From CAZIQY01 sp964541605 (GTDB taxonomy: Bacteria > Desulfobacterota > Syntrophia > Syntrophales > UBA2185), in assembly GCA_964541605.1 (NCBI GenBank), contig CAZIQY010000017.1, positions 1-45,029 on the forward strand: a DNA stretch of 45,029 nucleotides, in the 5' to 3' direction. The position numbers and the translations under genes were made by a program. Numbering within the stretch: position 1 is the stretch's first letter; each line of letters opens with the position of its first letter. The notes below the pieces were generated by a model that was not told the DNA's origin, did no database searches, and saw only the letters and a list, made by a program, of their open reading frames with translations. Shown piece after piece: positions 24,348 through 32,419 of this stretch.

Positions 24348-25934
24348 ATGGCTTTGCACAGTTTGATGAAACTGTCTTATAAGAGATGTTCCGGATTTCT
24401 AAATAGTATCAGAATTTCCCGTGCGAGTTTCTGTAAGTTCCCCCTTCCGATTATCCTGTGTGTATGTCTGCTCTGTTCATGCGCTTCCCGCTACTTCAGC
24501 CCCCTTCCTCTTCCCGGAGAATCCCTCAGCATAAAAAAGATTGGCGATCTCCCCTATCGTGAGATATGGCAGGGTTTCGTCTTCAACGGTGAAAAGGTGG
24601 GCTTCGTCCACCTGAAGATAGAGACTGTTGTAGAAAGGGAACGTTACAAAATTCTCTCGGAAGCCAACCTGCGTATCCGTTTTCTCGGGATGGATAAAAA
24701 GATCGCCATGAAGAGCGAGGACGTGGTAGCTCCTGAGCTTACCCTTGTTTCATTCCACTATGAACAGAATATGGACGAAAAAGTCCTGATTTTGGATGGC
24801 AACGTCGCCGATGGGATGCTGAAAGTGATTCAACGGACGGGGACTGAGATCAAAACCACGGAAAAAAACCTTCCTTCACCCCTGTACCCGGCAAGCGTCA
24901 TCAACCTCTATCCTGTTCTTCAGGGGATCAAGGTGGGGGACCGTTATTTGTACCCGGTTTACGATCCCCAGACCCAGTCCATCGTCGATGTGTCTCAGAC
25001 GGTGATCACTTTTGAGGCAAGCAAAGAGCTCGATATCGAGCCCTCCTACAAGGTGGAGACCCATATGTTGGGCCAGAACGTGACAAGTTGGATCAACCCC
25101 CGGGGAGAAACGGTCTTTGAACTGGGAATGGGAGGCGTACTGATTACATACAAGGAAACGGAAGAACGGGCGAAAGGCTTTCTTGCGGAAGCGAGCCTGA
25201 ACAAGAAAGACCTGATTTTCGACTTCAGCCTCATCAAGACGGACAAACCCGTTACCTGTCCCAGGAAAGCCGCCTTTCTGGAAGCAGCCATCGAAGGGAT
25301 CTCTGGAGCATTGACGCCCCTCAGGGGCACCCATCAGGAGGTTCTGGAAAAGCAGATCGACGGGAAAACCGTGATGGTATACCGTATTCATGGAGGTGCG
25401 CAGTCGCAACAACGCATTCAGGAATCTTCCCTCAGTGCAAGGGATCGTTATCTCTACCTTGTCCCGTCTCATCATATCGAAAGCGACCACCCGGAAATCA
25501 GGAGAGCGGCCGATGAGGCGGTCAAAGGTGCCGCTACGCTCCGTGAAAAGGTCGAACACCTGACCCGCTGGGTGTCTGCCGAGGTCAGGGATGAGGCGGT
25601 GGACAGCTTCTCGGCGCTGGAAGTCCTGCACAGCCGCAAGGGAGAATGCCAGGCACACACGATGCTCTATACCGCCATGGCGAGATCGTTAGGAATCCCG
25701 ACGCGACTGGCCGGCGGTATCGCGTACATGGAGGGGATGGGATTTTTATACCATGCCTGGGCGGAAGGCTATATAGGCGGCTGGCTTGCCGTTGATCCTA
25801 CATTCAACCAGGTCGGCGTGGATGCGACCCACATCAAGTTCGTGGAAGGTCCCGACTGGACTTCCCTCCTGCAACTCGGAAACGTGATCGGCAGGATAAA
25901 GGTCAGGATTGTCAATTACACATGCGGTCCGTAA
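24348..25934 (+). CDS. transglutaminase-like lipoprotein
   Basis: The N-terminus has a hydrophobic segment ending in a lipobox-like LLCSCAS. A long beta-rich region (about 60-370) precedes a transglutaminase/cysteine-protease fold. Its catalytic triad is visible: C434 in RKGECQAHTML, H469 in YHAWAEGY and D483 in AVDPTFNQ. The protein has 528 aa. Bacterial relatives are often peptidases or cross-linkers of cell-surface proteins; the substrate is unknown. Two starts are possible, ATG at 24348 or 24366; AGGCGG lies about nine bases before the first. A weak promoter may start with TTGACG at 24259. The next gene converges on it. Confidence 0.82.
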   Translation: MALHSLMKLSYKRCSGFLNSIRISRASFCKFPLPIILCVCLLCSCASRYFSPLPLPGESLSIKKIGDLPYREIWQGFVFNGEKVGFVHLKIETVVERERYKILSEANLRIRFLGMDKKIAMKSEDVVAPELTLVSFHYEQNMDEKVLILDGNVADGMLKVIQRTGTEIKTTEKNLPSPLYPASVINLYPVLQGIKVGDRYLYPVYDPQTQSIVDVSQTVITFEASKELDIEPSYKVETHMLGQNVTSWINPRGETVFELGMGGVLITYKETEERAKGFLAEASLNKKDLIFDFSLIKTDKPVTCPRKAAFLEAAIEGISGALTPLRGTHQEVLEKQIDGKTVMVYRIHGGAQSQQRIQESSLSARDRYLYLVPSHHIESDHPEIRRAADEAVKGAATLREKVEHLTRWVSAEVRDEAVDSFSALEVLHSRKGECQAHTMLYTAMARSLGIPTRLAGGIAYMEGMGFLYHAWAEGYIGGWLAVDPTFNQVGVDATHIKFVEGPDWTSLLQLGNVIGRIKVRIVNYTCGP

Positions 25935-25941
25935 CACCAGA

Positions 25942-26205
25942 TTATTCCTCTAATCCTTCTACCAATTCCCTGATCGCCGGTCTTACGTAGATGTCGGTAA
26001 GGTCGAACCGCTTCAGCGCCTGTGTCATGATCCGTATTTTCTCCTTTACGGACGCCTTTGAGCGGATCATGAGTACATATTTGCCTTCTACACGGCACAG
26101 CCCGCCTCTGCCGGTCAGTTCGTCTACGGTTTTCTCGTAACGGACCTGTATCCCGAGCTTATCGGCCAGTGCTTCGAGGTGATTTAAAGCGGTGTGATCG
26201 TCCAT
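25942..26205 (-). CDS. conserved-looking small protein of unknown function (87 aa)
   Basis: A compact soluble protein with a helix (HTALNHLEALADKLGI), a strand region (GGLCRVEGKYVLMIRSKA) and a second helical part (VKEKIRIMTQALKRFDLTD). I do not recognise a named domain. It is monocistronic and converges with the transglutaminase-like gene, only seven bases from that stop. Codon use resembles the core genes. The function is unknown. Confidence 0.65.
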   Translation of the reverse strand: MDDHTALNHLEALADKLGIQVRYEKTVDELTGRGGLCRVEGKYVLMIRSKASVKEKIRIMTQALKRFDLTDIYVRPAIRELVEGLEE

Positions 26206-26279
26206 AGATTCACAGTTTTTTATGATAATACCACACTTTACGTTGGAGGTCTGTTATTTTACATTCCGCCGTTTCTCCA

Positions 26280-26308
26280 TTGACACCCCTGCCCTTTTTC
26301 TTTATGCT
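26280..26308 (+). promoter_or_regulatory. promoter of the ABC-F gene
   Basis: TTGACA (26280-26285) and TATGCT (26303-26308), 17 bases apart. The spacer ends in CCCTTTTTCTT. The promoter before the 1798-residue protein has almost the same -35, -10 and spacer end. Confidence 0.65.
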
Positions 26309-26346
26309 TTTCAAACCACAACAAGGTCAGCTCAGGTGCACAATTC

Positions 26347-28380
26347 GTGATTTATCTCAACAATATATCTCTTGCTTTCGCCGGACGTAAAATTTTTGAC
26401 AACATCACCTGGATGATTCCGGAAAAGAGCCGCATCGGCCTGGTGGGTGACAACGGCGCCGGGAAGACTTCCCTGTTCAGAGCGATTCTCGGCATGATCG
26501 ATCTTGACAGCGGCGCCATCGACATCCCGAACCGGAAGAACAGGACGATCGGGTATCTGCCCCAGGACCTGGTCGAGCTGGAGCCCGTTACCCTGATGGA
26601 ATATCTGAGGAAAAAGAGCGGCGTCGCCGGGATCGAGCAGACCATGAAGGAACATGAAAGCCGGATGTCCCGGTACGATTCGGGTTCTCCCGAATATGAC
26701 ACGCTTTTGAAAACTTACGAATCAACCGCCGCCCGCTTCCAGGCTTGCGAGGGATACCGGTTCGAGGCAAAGGCCGGACAGATACTGAACGGCTTCGGTT
26801 TTCGGGAAAAAGATTTCTTCAGAAACTGTTCTGAATTTTCCGGCGGCTGGAAGATGCGCATTCTCATAGCCCTGATCCTTTTGTCCAACCCGGATGTCAT
26901 GCTCCTTGACGAACCCACCAACCATCTGGATACGGAGAGCATGGAGTGGATGGAAAGCTATCTGAAAAACTACCACGGAACGATCCTCACGATTGCCCAC
27001 GACCGCGTGTTTCTGGACAAGATCGTCAATCAGATTGTCGAACTGTCCAATCATCGCCTCAGCGTCTATAAGGGAAACTATTCCTACTATCTGGCGGAAA
27101 AAGAACGGCGATTGGAGGCCTTGAAAAAACAGATGGAACTCCAGCGGTCGGAGATTAAAAGAACACAGGAATTCATCGAAAGGTTCCGGTATAAGGCCAC
27201 CAAGGCCAGGCAGGTACAGAGCCGCATCAGGATGCTGGAGCGCTTTGAGGTCATTGAGCTTGAGCGGAAAGAGCGCCAGGTTCATATTCAGTTTCCCGAA
27301 GCGCCGAAAAGCGGCAGGGAGGTTGTCTCTGTCCGGCAGGTTTCAAGAAACTACAATGACCTGAAGGTCTTCAGCTCTGTTGATCTGAATATCCACCGGG
27401 GTGAAAAAATCGCTCTGGTCGGCGTCAACGGCGCGGGCAAATCCACCCTGGCGAGGATTCTCAGCGGTACGGAAGAACCGTCTGCGGGGACGGTGACCTA
27501 TGGTCTCAACGTAAGCATGGCCTTCTTTTCCCAAGAGAGCGCCGCGAATCTCGACTATCGGCGGACGGTTTGGGATGAAGTCCTCCTTGCGGGAACCCGG
27601 AGCAACGACCAGGAAAGACGGAACCTCCTGGGCGCTTTTCTTTTCTCCGGGGATGACGTCTATAAAGAGATTTCCGTCCTGTCCGGCGGAGAAAAATCGC
27701 GGCTGGCCCTGCTCAAAATTCTTCTTCAGGATTCAAACCTCCTGATTCTCGACGAGCCTACCAACCATCTGGATCTGAAAACGAAAGAAATTTTCCAAAA
27801 CGCCCTGCTGGCTTATGCAGGTACGGTCGTCATCGTCTCCCACGACCGTTTCTTTCTGGACCGCCTCGTGCATCGGGTCGTCGAGATCCGCGACGGTCAA
27901 TGCCGCGAGTATCTCGGAAACTACTCCTATTTCATCCAGAAGCGGGCTGAATTGTCTGCAAATGCTCAGGAGGCGACCGTCAATCTATCGTCTCGGGAAC
28001 CGGCGGGATCATCCGATACCGGAAGAGCGTCTTTTGACGAACATCCGTCCGGCGCGAAGAATGGGATGCCCGGTCGGAAGGCATTCAAGACGAAAGAGGA
28101 AAAACGGCTGGAAGCGGAGGCGCGAAACCGTCTTTCCCGGATCACAAGAGCGTTGAAAGGTGAACTTGCGGAGGTGGAGGAGCGCATCGCCCGTCTGGAA
28201 GAAAAGAAAAAAGAGAATGAAAAAAGTCTCTGCGCACCCGATGTTCACAAAGAACCGCAGAAAATCAAGCAGTTGAATCAGGATCTCCTCGATATCGCCG
28301 GAGAGCTCGAACACCTCTACGCCGCATGGGACGACCTGACCCGGAAACTGGAAAGTTATGACAAAATTGATCCCCGCTGA
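26347..28380 (+). CDS. ABC-F family ATPase
   Basis: Two ATP-binding cassettes in one chain without membrane segments, as in EttA/Uup/YheS translation factors. Walker A motifs are GDNGAGKTS and GVNGAGKST, signatures are FSGGWKMR and LSGGEKSR, and both Walker B motifs end in LLDEPTNHLD or LILDEPTNHLD. An arm of charged helices lies between the cassettes (about 235-310). The C-terminal extension (from about 535) is coiled coil, as in Uup. The start is GTG at 26347 with AGGTG upstream. It probably acts on the ribosome E site to rescue or tune translation. The exact subfamily is not certain. Confidence 0.88.
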   Translation: MIYLNNISLAFAGRKIFDNITWMIPEKSRIGLVGDNGAGKTSLFRAILGMIDLDSGAIDIPNRKNRTIGYLPQDLVELEPVTLMEYLRKKSGVAGIEQTMKEHESRMSRYDSGSPEYDTLLKTYESTAARFQACEGYRFEAKAGQILNGFGFREKDFFRNCSEFSGGWKMRILIALILLSNPDVMLLDEPTNHLDTESMEWMESYLKNYHGTILTIAHDRVFLDKIVNQIVELSNHRLSVYKGNYSYYLAEKERRLEALKKQMELQRSEIKRTQEFIERFRYKATKARQVQSRIRMLERFEVIELERKERQVHIQFPEAPKSGREVVSVRQVSRNYNDLKVFSSVDLNIHRGEKIALVGVNGAGKSTLARILSGTEEPSAGTVTYGLNVSMAFFSQESAANLDYRRTVWDEVLLAGTRSNDQERRNLLGAFLFSGDDVYKEISVLSGGEKSRLALLKILLQDSNLLILDEPTNHLDLKTKEIFQNALLAYAGTVVIVSHDRFFLDRLVHRVVEIRDGQCREYLGNYSYFIQKRAELSANAQEATVNLSSREPAGSSDTGRASFDEHPSGAKNGMPGRKAFKTKEEKRLEAEARNRLSRITRALKGELAEVEERIARLEEKKKENEKSLCAPDVHKEPQKIKQLNQDLLDIAGELEHLYAAWDDLTRKLESYDKIDPR

Positions 28381-28720
28381 GGAAAAGAGCCCATTTATCA
28401 TCAGCATTTATGAAACAAATACTTGCCTTTCAGGGTTGTTTTTCCCCCACGGATCAGTAGACGGTGGCTCGATGATGGACTGGTACAGGTGACATATTCG
28501 CATTATCGTCAATGATATCCCGCACCCTGATAAATACTCCTCCCCGCGCCAAAATAGGAATCGTAGACATGTTGATAGACAGATGCACATTTTTCCAACA
28601 CAAGATTTTCTTTTTGGTTCTTCTCCAAAAAAGTTGCAGTGATTAAAAAATAATGGACATTACAAAGCGCGCTGGATAAAGGGTTTTTGACCAAAAAATC
28701 CAATCCAGAGGAGGCTTGCA
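28381..28720. other. intergenic region, 340 bp
   Basis: No gene. Near 28679-28700 the sequence GGGTTTTT, four to five loop bases, then AAAAAATCC is a weak palindrome. A good Shine-Dalgarno (GAGGAGG) precedes an ATG at 28721, but the 60-codon frame that follows runs through the ORF6N fragment and shows no family. Confidence 0.5.
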
Positions 28721-28752
28721 ATGTCCGGGATCAAGCTTAATGCCAAAAGATG

Positions 28753-29022
28753 TCATGTCCTTAACGGAAACCATTGGCAATCCATGGGTGCATGCTTAAT
28801 GCCGGGACTTATCACAATTCGTGATAAGTTCGTGATCTCGTCACGGGTCAGGGCAATCAGAAAATCTTCAGGGAAGCGGCTGATATTTCTGCGTACCGCC
28901 TGATTGAGGACCCGTGTTTCGACGCCATACATTTCTGCAAGATCTCGATCCAGCAACACTTTATGACCGCGCAATAAATAAATCTTACCTTTGATAATTT
29001 CCACAGGCAGTGCTATTTCCAT
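28753..29022 (-). pseudogene. ORF6N-domain (phage antirepressor-like) fragment
   Basis: The first 75 residues match the ORF6N DNA-binding domain: KIYLLRGHKVLLDRDLAE, MYGVETRVLNQAVRRN, then RFPEDFLIALTRDE. These proteins are phage or island regulators of about 150-300 aa. Here the family text ends near KHAP and a short unrelated tail (MDCQWFPLRT) follows, so the C-terminal half is missing. The break lies close to 28790. It heads the same minus-strand stretch as the pRiA4b-like and hsdM genes, all apparently island-derived. Confidence 0.7.
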
Positions 29023-29125
29023 GGCGCCTCTGTATTTAATGTTTCAATGTCCCTGTTCAATCCCAACAACCGTTCTCATCAATTCATTACGCTGTCATCC
29101 CTAAATTCTTTCAATGATGGATATA

Positions 29126-29713
29126 TTATCGTATCTTACGCAATCCGGCATTTACCGCGTCAATATCGAAAAACTCCGGATCGAAATCGTCGCCGAGCCA
29201 TTCCATTACGGATTCATGTTCTTTATGTTTTGGGTCATTCATGACATCGATCATGTCGGCGTATCCCCATATGCCGCCGCAGTCCTCCGGCGGTCCGGCA
29301 TACTTGCCGTCAAGGCAGACGGGATGTTTCATATCCTTATCCGGCGGCAGGATTTTTTCGACCAGGATTTCATGGATCCAGTCATCACCAAAATCGTAGG
29401 TGTAGAGAAACTTCATCTTGATGACGGGCACAACGGCCTGCAATGTAAACTTCCGTTCGTCCTTCTCCCGTGTGCCGAATTCCCATCCCGGTTCGGGAAC
29501 GCCGTAAAGCTCTTTGCCGATGGTAAAGGAATGGAGATGGTAGTCCTCCCATCCCATGACAACTTGGAGAATGCGGTGGAGTTTGTTGAGCGTTATGGCG
29601 CCGGGAACCAGAATCCTTCGCCGGATCGGCGGTTTCAACCCTTTCAGGGTGATCTTTAATTGATAAACCGGCGCTTCACCGGGCGCTTCTTTTGATTTTT
29701 TTGGAGGCGTCAT
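29126..29713 (-). CDS. plasmid pRiA4b ORF-3-like protein
   Basis: The 195-aa protein matches the pRiA4b ORF-3 family through YQLKITLKGLKPPIRRRI, LHRILQVVMGW, HLHSFTIG and TYDFGDDWIHEI, with the CGGIWGYADM region near the end. The family is common on plasmids and islands; its biochemical role is unknown. The ATG overlaps, in ATGA, the last codon of the frame that ends the truncated hsdM upstream, so it was probably its operon mate. The frame is intact. Confidence 0.85.
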   Translation of the reverse strand: MTPPKKSKEAPGEAPVYQLKITLKGLKPPIRRRILVPGAITLNKLHRILQVVMGWEDYHLHSFTIGKELYGVPEPGWEFGTREKDERKFTLQAVVPVIKMKFLYTYDFGDDWIHEILVEKILPPDKDMKHPVCLDGKYAGPPEDCGGIWGYADMIDVMNDPKHKEHESVMEWLGDDFDPEFFDIDAVNAGLRKIR

Positions 29714-30790
29714 GATTTTTCCCCTTCCAGTAATTTCACAACATTCTCGGCAATGCGGTCTTCCAGCGACCGCGCTTCAGCATTCGGCGGCGCTGTTCGC
29801 CATAACGAAGCCCGCCCGTCCATTTTCATTCAGAGCGTGGTAGAATATCTGTATCCATAGATAGTTTGCGTTATCCGTACCGGGCATGCCCAAAGCGAAG
29901 CGGGAATCATCCTTGACCTTCTCCTTGTCCACCCCCGAAACATTGAACGGCGGATTTGCCATGACGAAATCGAACTTACCCGACTTGTCCCCGTTTATGC
30001 TGCGGTGCAGGTCTTCATAGTAAGTATTCCCCTGGCGGATATCTCCCGAAAGGCCGTGGACGGCAAGGTTCATCTTACACAGTCGGATGGTCTCGGCAAC
30101 ACGCTCCTGACCGTAGATGGATATTTCCGTCGCAGCTACTTTCTTATGATGCTCGACAAATGCAGCCGACTGGACAAACATGCCGCCGGACCCGCTGGCC
30201 GGATCGTAAATCTTGCCGTGGTAGGGTTCAATGATCTCGACGATGAGCTTGACGATGCTGGTGGGCGTGAAAAACTCACCGCCCTTCTGACCCTCTTTCA
30301 TAGCGAACTTGCCCAGGAAGTATTCGTAGATCTTCCCGAAGGCATCGCCCTCGATGTCCATAGGAATGCCGCCGATGATGCGGATTAGTTCCACGAGGGT
30401 TGAATTGTCGAGCCGCTTATAGGTTTTTGGAAGGACATCTTTAAGGTCTTCATTTTCCGCCTCGATGGTACGCATGGCATTGATGACGGCCTGAGCGATA
30501 TCTTCACCCTCCGGCAAATCGCGAATCCTGGAAAAACGCGCCTTATCAGGCAAGTAGAGAACCCCTTTGGCCTGATAATCCAATTTGCCGATCTTTCGAC
30601 GACCGGTGACAGCGCCCGGAGATGCGGCAAATTCAGCCTCCGCCACGGTGAAACGGTGATCTGCATACCTGAGGAAAATGAGACCGAGCACCGGTGTTGA
30701 AAACTCGGACGGTTTAAGGTTGGAGTTGGCCCACATCTGGTCTGCGGCCGCCCAGAGTCGGGATTCCAACTGATTGTTGTTCTGAGCCAT
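29714..30790 (-). pseudogene. hsdM: type I restriction-modification methyltransferase (HsdM), truncated
   Basis: The N-terminal two-thirds of an HsdM are intact: N-terminal helical domain (RLWAAADQMWANS), SAM-binding DPASGSGGMF and catalytic NPPF in FVMANPPFN. After GRAGFVMANSAA the frame stops at 29777, about 337 aa instead of roughly 500. In another frame, the residues EARSLEDRIAENVVKLLEGE then lead to a TGA overlapping the next ATG; this looks like a true gene end. So an internal deletion or shift removed the last part of the enzyme. No hsdS or hsdR is present. AAGGA precedes the ATG. Confidence 0.8.
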
Positions 30791-31010
30791 TCCAATTCCT
30801 TTTCATAGACTTTTTGATAGAGATTGTGTCAGCAAAGGTAAACAAAAAGATGAATAAAGTCTATTGAAAAAAGGTGATGCGGTCTTTTCGGGAATAGATC
30901 ATCCAGCCACTGTGCAGGCGGCATCAGGAAGAAGCGGAATTCCATCATTCGCATCTCAACAATGTTCCGGACGGGTCTTTTAAAAAGCTGTTATATCAAT
31001 CACTTAACAT

Positions 31011-31044
31011 TTTACTCAATGCGGTGAGTAAATTTACTCAATAC
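31011..31044. repeat. 34-bp direct repeat, copy 1 (palindromic core)
   Basis: It contains TTTACTCAAT twice, around GCGGT and GAGTAAA. Two overlapping palindromes result: TTTACTCA with TGAGTAAA around ATGCGG, and the perfect 14-mer GAGTAAATTTACTC. The same 34 bases with one change recur at 32242-32275, in the same orientation, on the other side of the peptidase gene. Confidence 0.8.
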
Positions 31045-31089
31045 AGCGGGCAGCATAGGAATATTCATATGATCAACGAGAGCTTTTTG

Positions 31090-32001
31090 TTATCCTTTCC
31101 ATTTTTGCTGTGTCAACGGCGTTTTCTCCATCCACTGTCTGATGCGGTTGGCATCTCCATAGCGTGTGAGTTTGCCCTGAGAATCGAGGAGCACAATCAG
31201 CACGGGGCGTTGGGCCACACGGGCCTGCATGACCAGGCACCGGCCCGACTCATCGATGAAGCCCGTCTTGGAAAGGCCGATCTGCCAGCGAGAGCTCCGG
31301 ATCAAACGGTTGCTGTTACAAAATTTCAGCGTACGACGGCCTGAGCGGATCGTGGCCGATTCACGGGTGGTGAATTCCCGGATAAGACGGTAGCAATAGG
31401 CGGCTTCCACCATCCGTGTCAGGTCCCGTGCGGAGGAGACATTGCCGCGGGAGAGCCCGGCAGGATCCTCAAAGCGGGTCTCTTTCAGCCCCAGTGACTG
31501 CGCCTTTGCGTTCATGGCGCTGACGAAAGCATTGAGGCCGCCTGGATAAGTCCGCCCCAAAGCGTGAGCAGCGCGGTTTTCCGATGCCATCAAAGCTAAA
31601 AGCATTGCCTCTCCGCGTTTGAGGCGGGCGCCGATACGCAGGCGCGAGCGGCTGTGGCGGAGGGCGTCTGCGTCGTCCGGTTCAATCGTGAGCGATTCCT
31701 GAAGGTCCATTTTGGCATCCAGCACCACCATAGAGGTCATGAGTTTGGTGATGGATGCGATGGGCAATACCTCCTCCGCACGTTTCTGAACCAAAAGCTC
31801 ACCTGTCCGCTGGTCCTCCACCAACGCAGCGGCGGAGCGCAGAACAAGCTTCCCGGGAGCCCGCATGGCTTCAGTCGTCGAATAATTTCTATGGGCGATC
31901 AAAGATCGCGGCGGTTTTGAAGAACCTGTGGCATCCTGAACCACCAGCGTCCCGCAAGTTAGAAGGATCATCAGCATTACAATGCCGGATCTACGAGTCA
32001 T
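31090..32001 (-). CDS. D-alanyl-D-alanine endopeptidase/carboxypeptidase (PbpG-like, S11)
   Basis: Periplasmic penicillin-binding protein that trims peptidoglycan. A signal peptide (hydrophobic run after MTRRSG) leads the S11 domain. The three active-site motifs are present: SITK (serine nucleophile), SEN and SKTG. The protein has 303 aa, close to PbpG (PBP7) rather than the larger DacA type, and lacks a C-terminal membrane anchor. A good promoter lies about 120 bases upstream with a hairpin in the leader. The gene sits between two 34-bp direct repeats that may be control sites. Confidence 0.88.
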   Translation of the reverse strand: MTRRSGIVMLMILLTCGTLVVQDATGSSKPPRSLIAHRNYSTTEAMRAPGKLVLRSAAALVEDQRTGELLVQKRAEEVLPIASITKLMTSMVVLDAKMDLQESLTIEPDDADALRHSRSRLRIGARLKRGEAMLLALMASENRAAHALGRTYPGGLNAFVSAMNAKAQSLGLKETRFEDPAGLSRGNVSSARDLTRMVEAAYCYRLIREFTTRESATIRSGRRTLKFCNSNRLIRSSRWQIGLSKTGFIDESGRCLVMQARVAQRPVLIVLLDSQGKLTRYGDANRIRQWMEKTPLTQQKWKG

Positions 32002-32044
32002 GCTCTTATCTTCGCCTTTCGTGTCTTTACCGCCTGCCTAAGTT

Positions 32045-32067
32045 CCCCTATGCTCAAAGCATAGGGG
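32045..32067 (-). other. hairpin in the leader of the pbpG-like gene
   Basis: CCCCTATGCT (32045-32054) and AGCATAGGGG (32058-32067) form a perfect 10-bp stem with a 3-base loop. It lies between promoter and start codon and may affect message stability or translation. Confidence 0.55.
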
Positions 32068-32119
32068 ATACCCCCGAACGGAACGGTCTTGTGTGATGGC
32101 TATTCTTATTTCGGTGAGC

Positions 32120-32149
32120 AGTATAGGAGAACGATATATAGTATGTCAA
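32120..32149 (-). promoter_or_regulatory. promoter of the pbpG-like gene
   Basis: On the minus strand, TTGACA (32149-32144) and TATACT (32125-32120) are 18 bases apart. It points at the peptidase gene. Confidence 0.65.
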
Positions 32150-32241
32150 GAAAATTTGACCACAAAATATAGTGGTTATTAGTCTATCAACGATATGTTA
32201 ATAGTGCCCTTTAAATGCCAGCCATATCCATTTTTTGACAA

Positions 32242-32275
32242 TTTACGCAATGCGGTGAGTAAATTTACTCAATAC
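32242..32275. repeat. 34-bp direct repeat, copy 2
   Basis: Identical to 31011-31044 except for one base (TTTACGCAAT in place of TTTACTCAAT). It lies between the divergent promoters of the peptidase gene and the 1798-residue protein gene, so a shared operator is plausible. Confidence 0.8.
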
Positions 32276-32336
32276 GGCAGCCACCTGTCAGGAAAATTTA
32301 CATAGACAACAAGCCCATCCCAGTTTTGTTTTCTCA

Positions 32337-32365
32337 TTGACACACATTTTCTTTTTCTTTATGCT
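32337..32365 (+). promoter_or_regulatory. promoter of the 1798-residue VWA/HEAT/AAA+ protein
   Basis: TTGACA (32337-32342) and TATGCT (32360-32365), exactly 17 bases apart. The leader would be about 48 bases. Spacer end and -10 are nearly identical to the promoter at 26280. Confidence 0.7.
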
Positions 32366-32419
32366 TCCCTCGCTCGTAGTGAGCGACGGAAGATATTAAA
32401 AAAGGGTTCATCGTTTCGT

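Noticed and set aside
31011..32275. 34-bp repeats as transposon ends or phage attachment sites
   Set aside because: They are direct, not inverted, and the enclosed DNA holds no transposase or recombinase; regulatory sites fit better.
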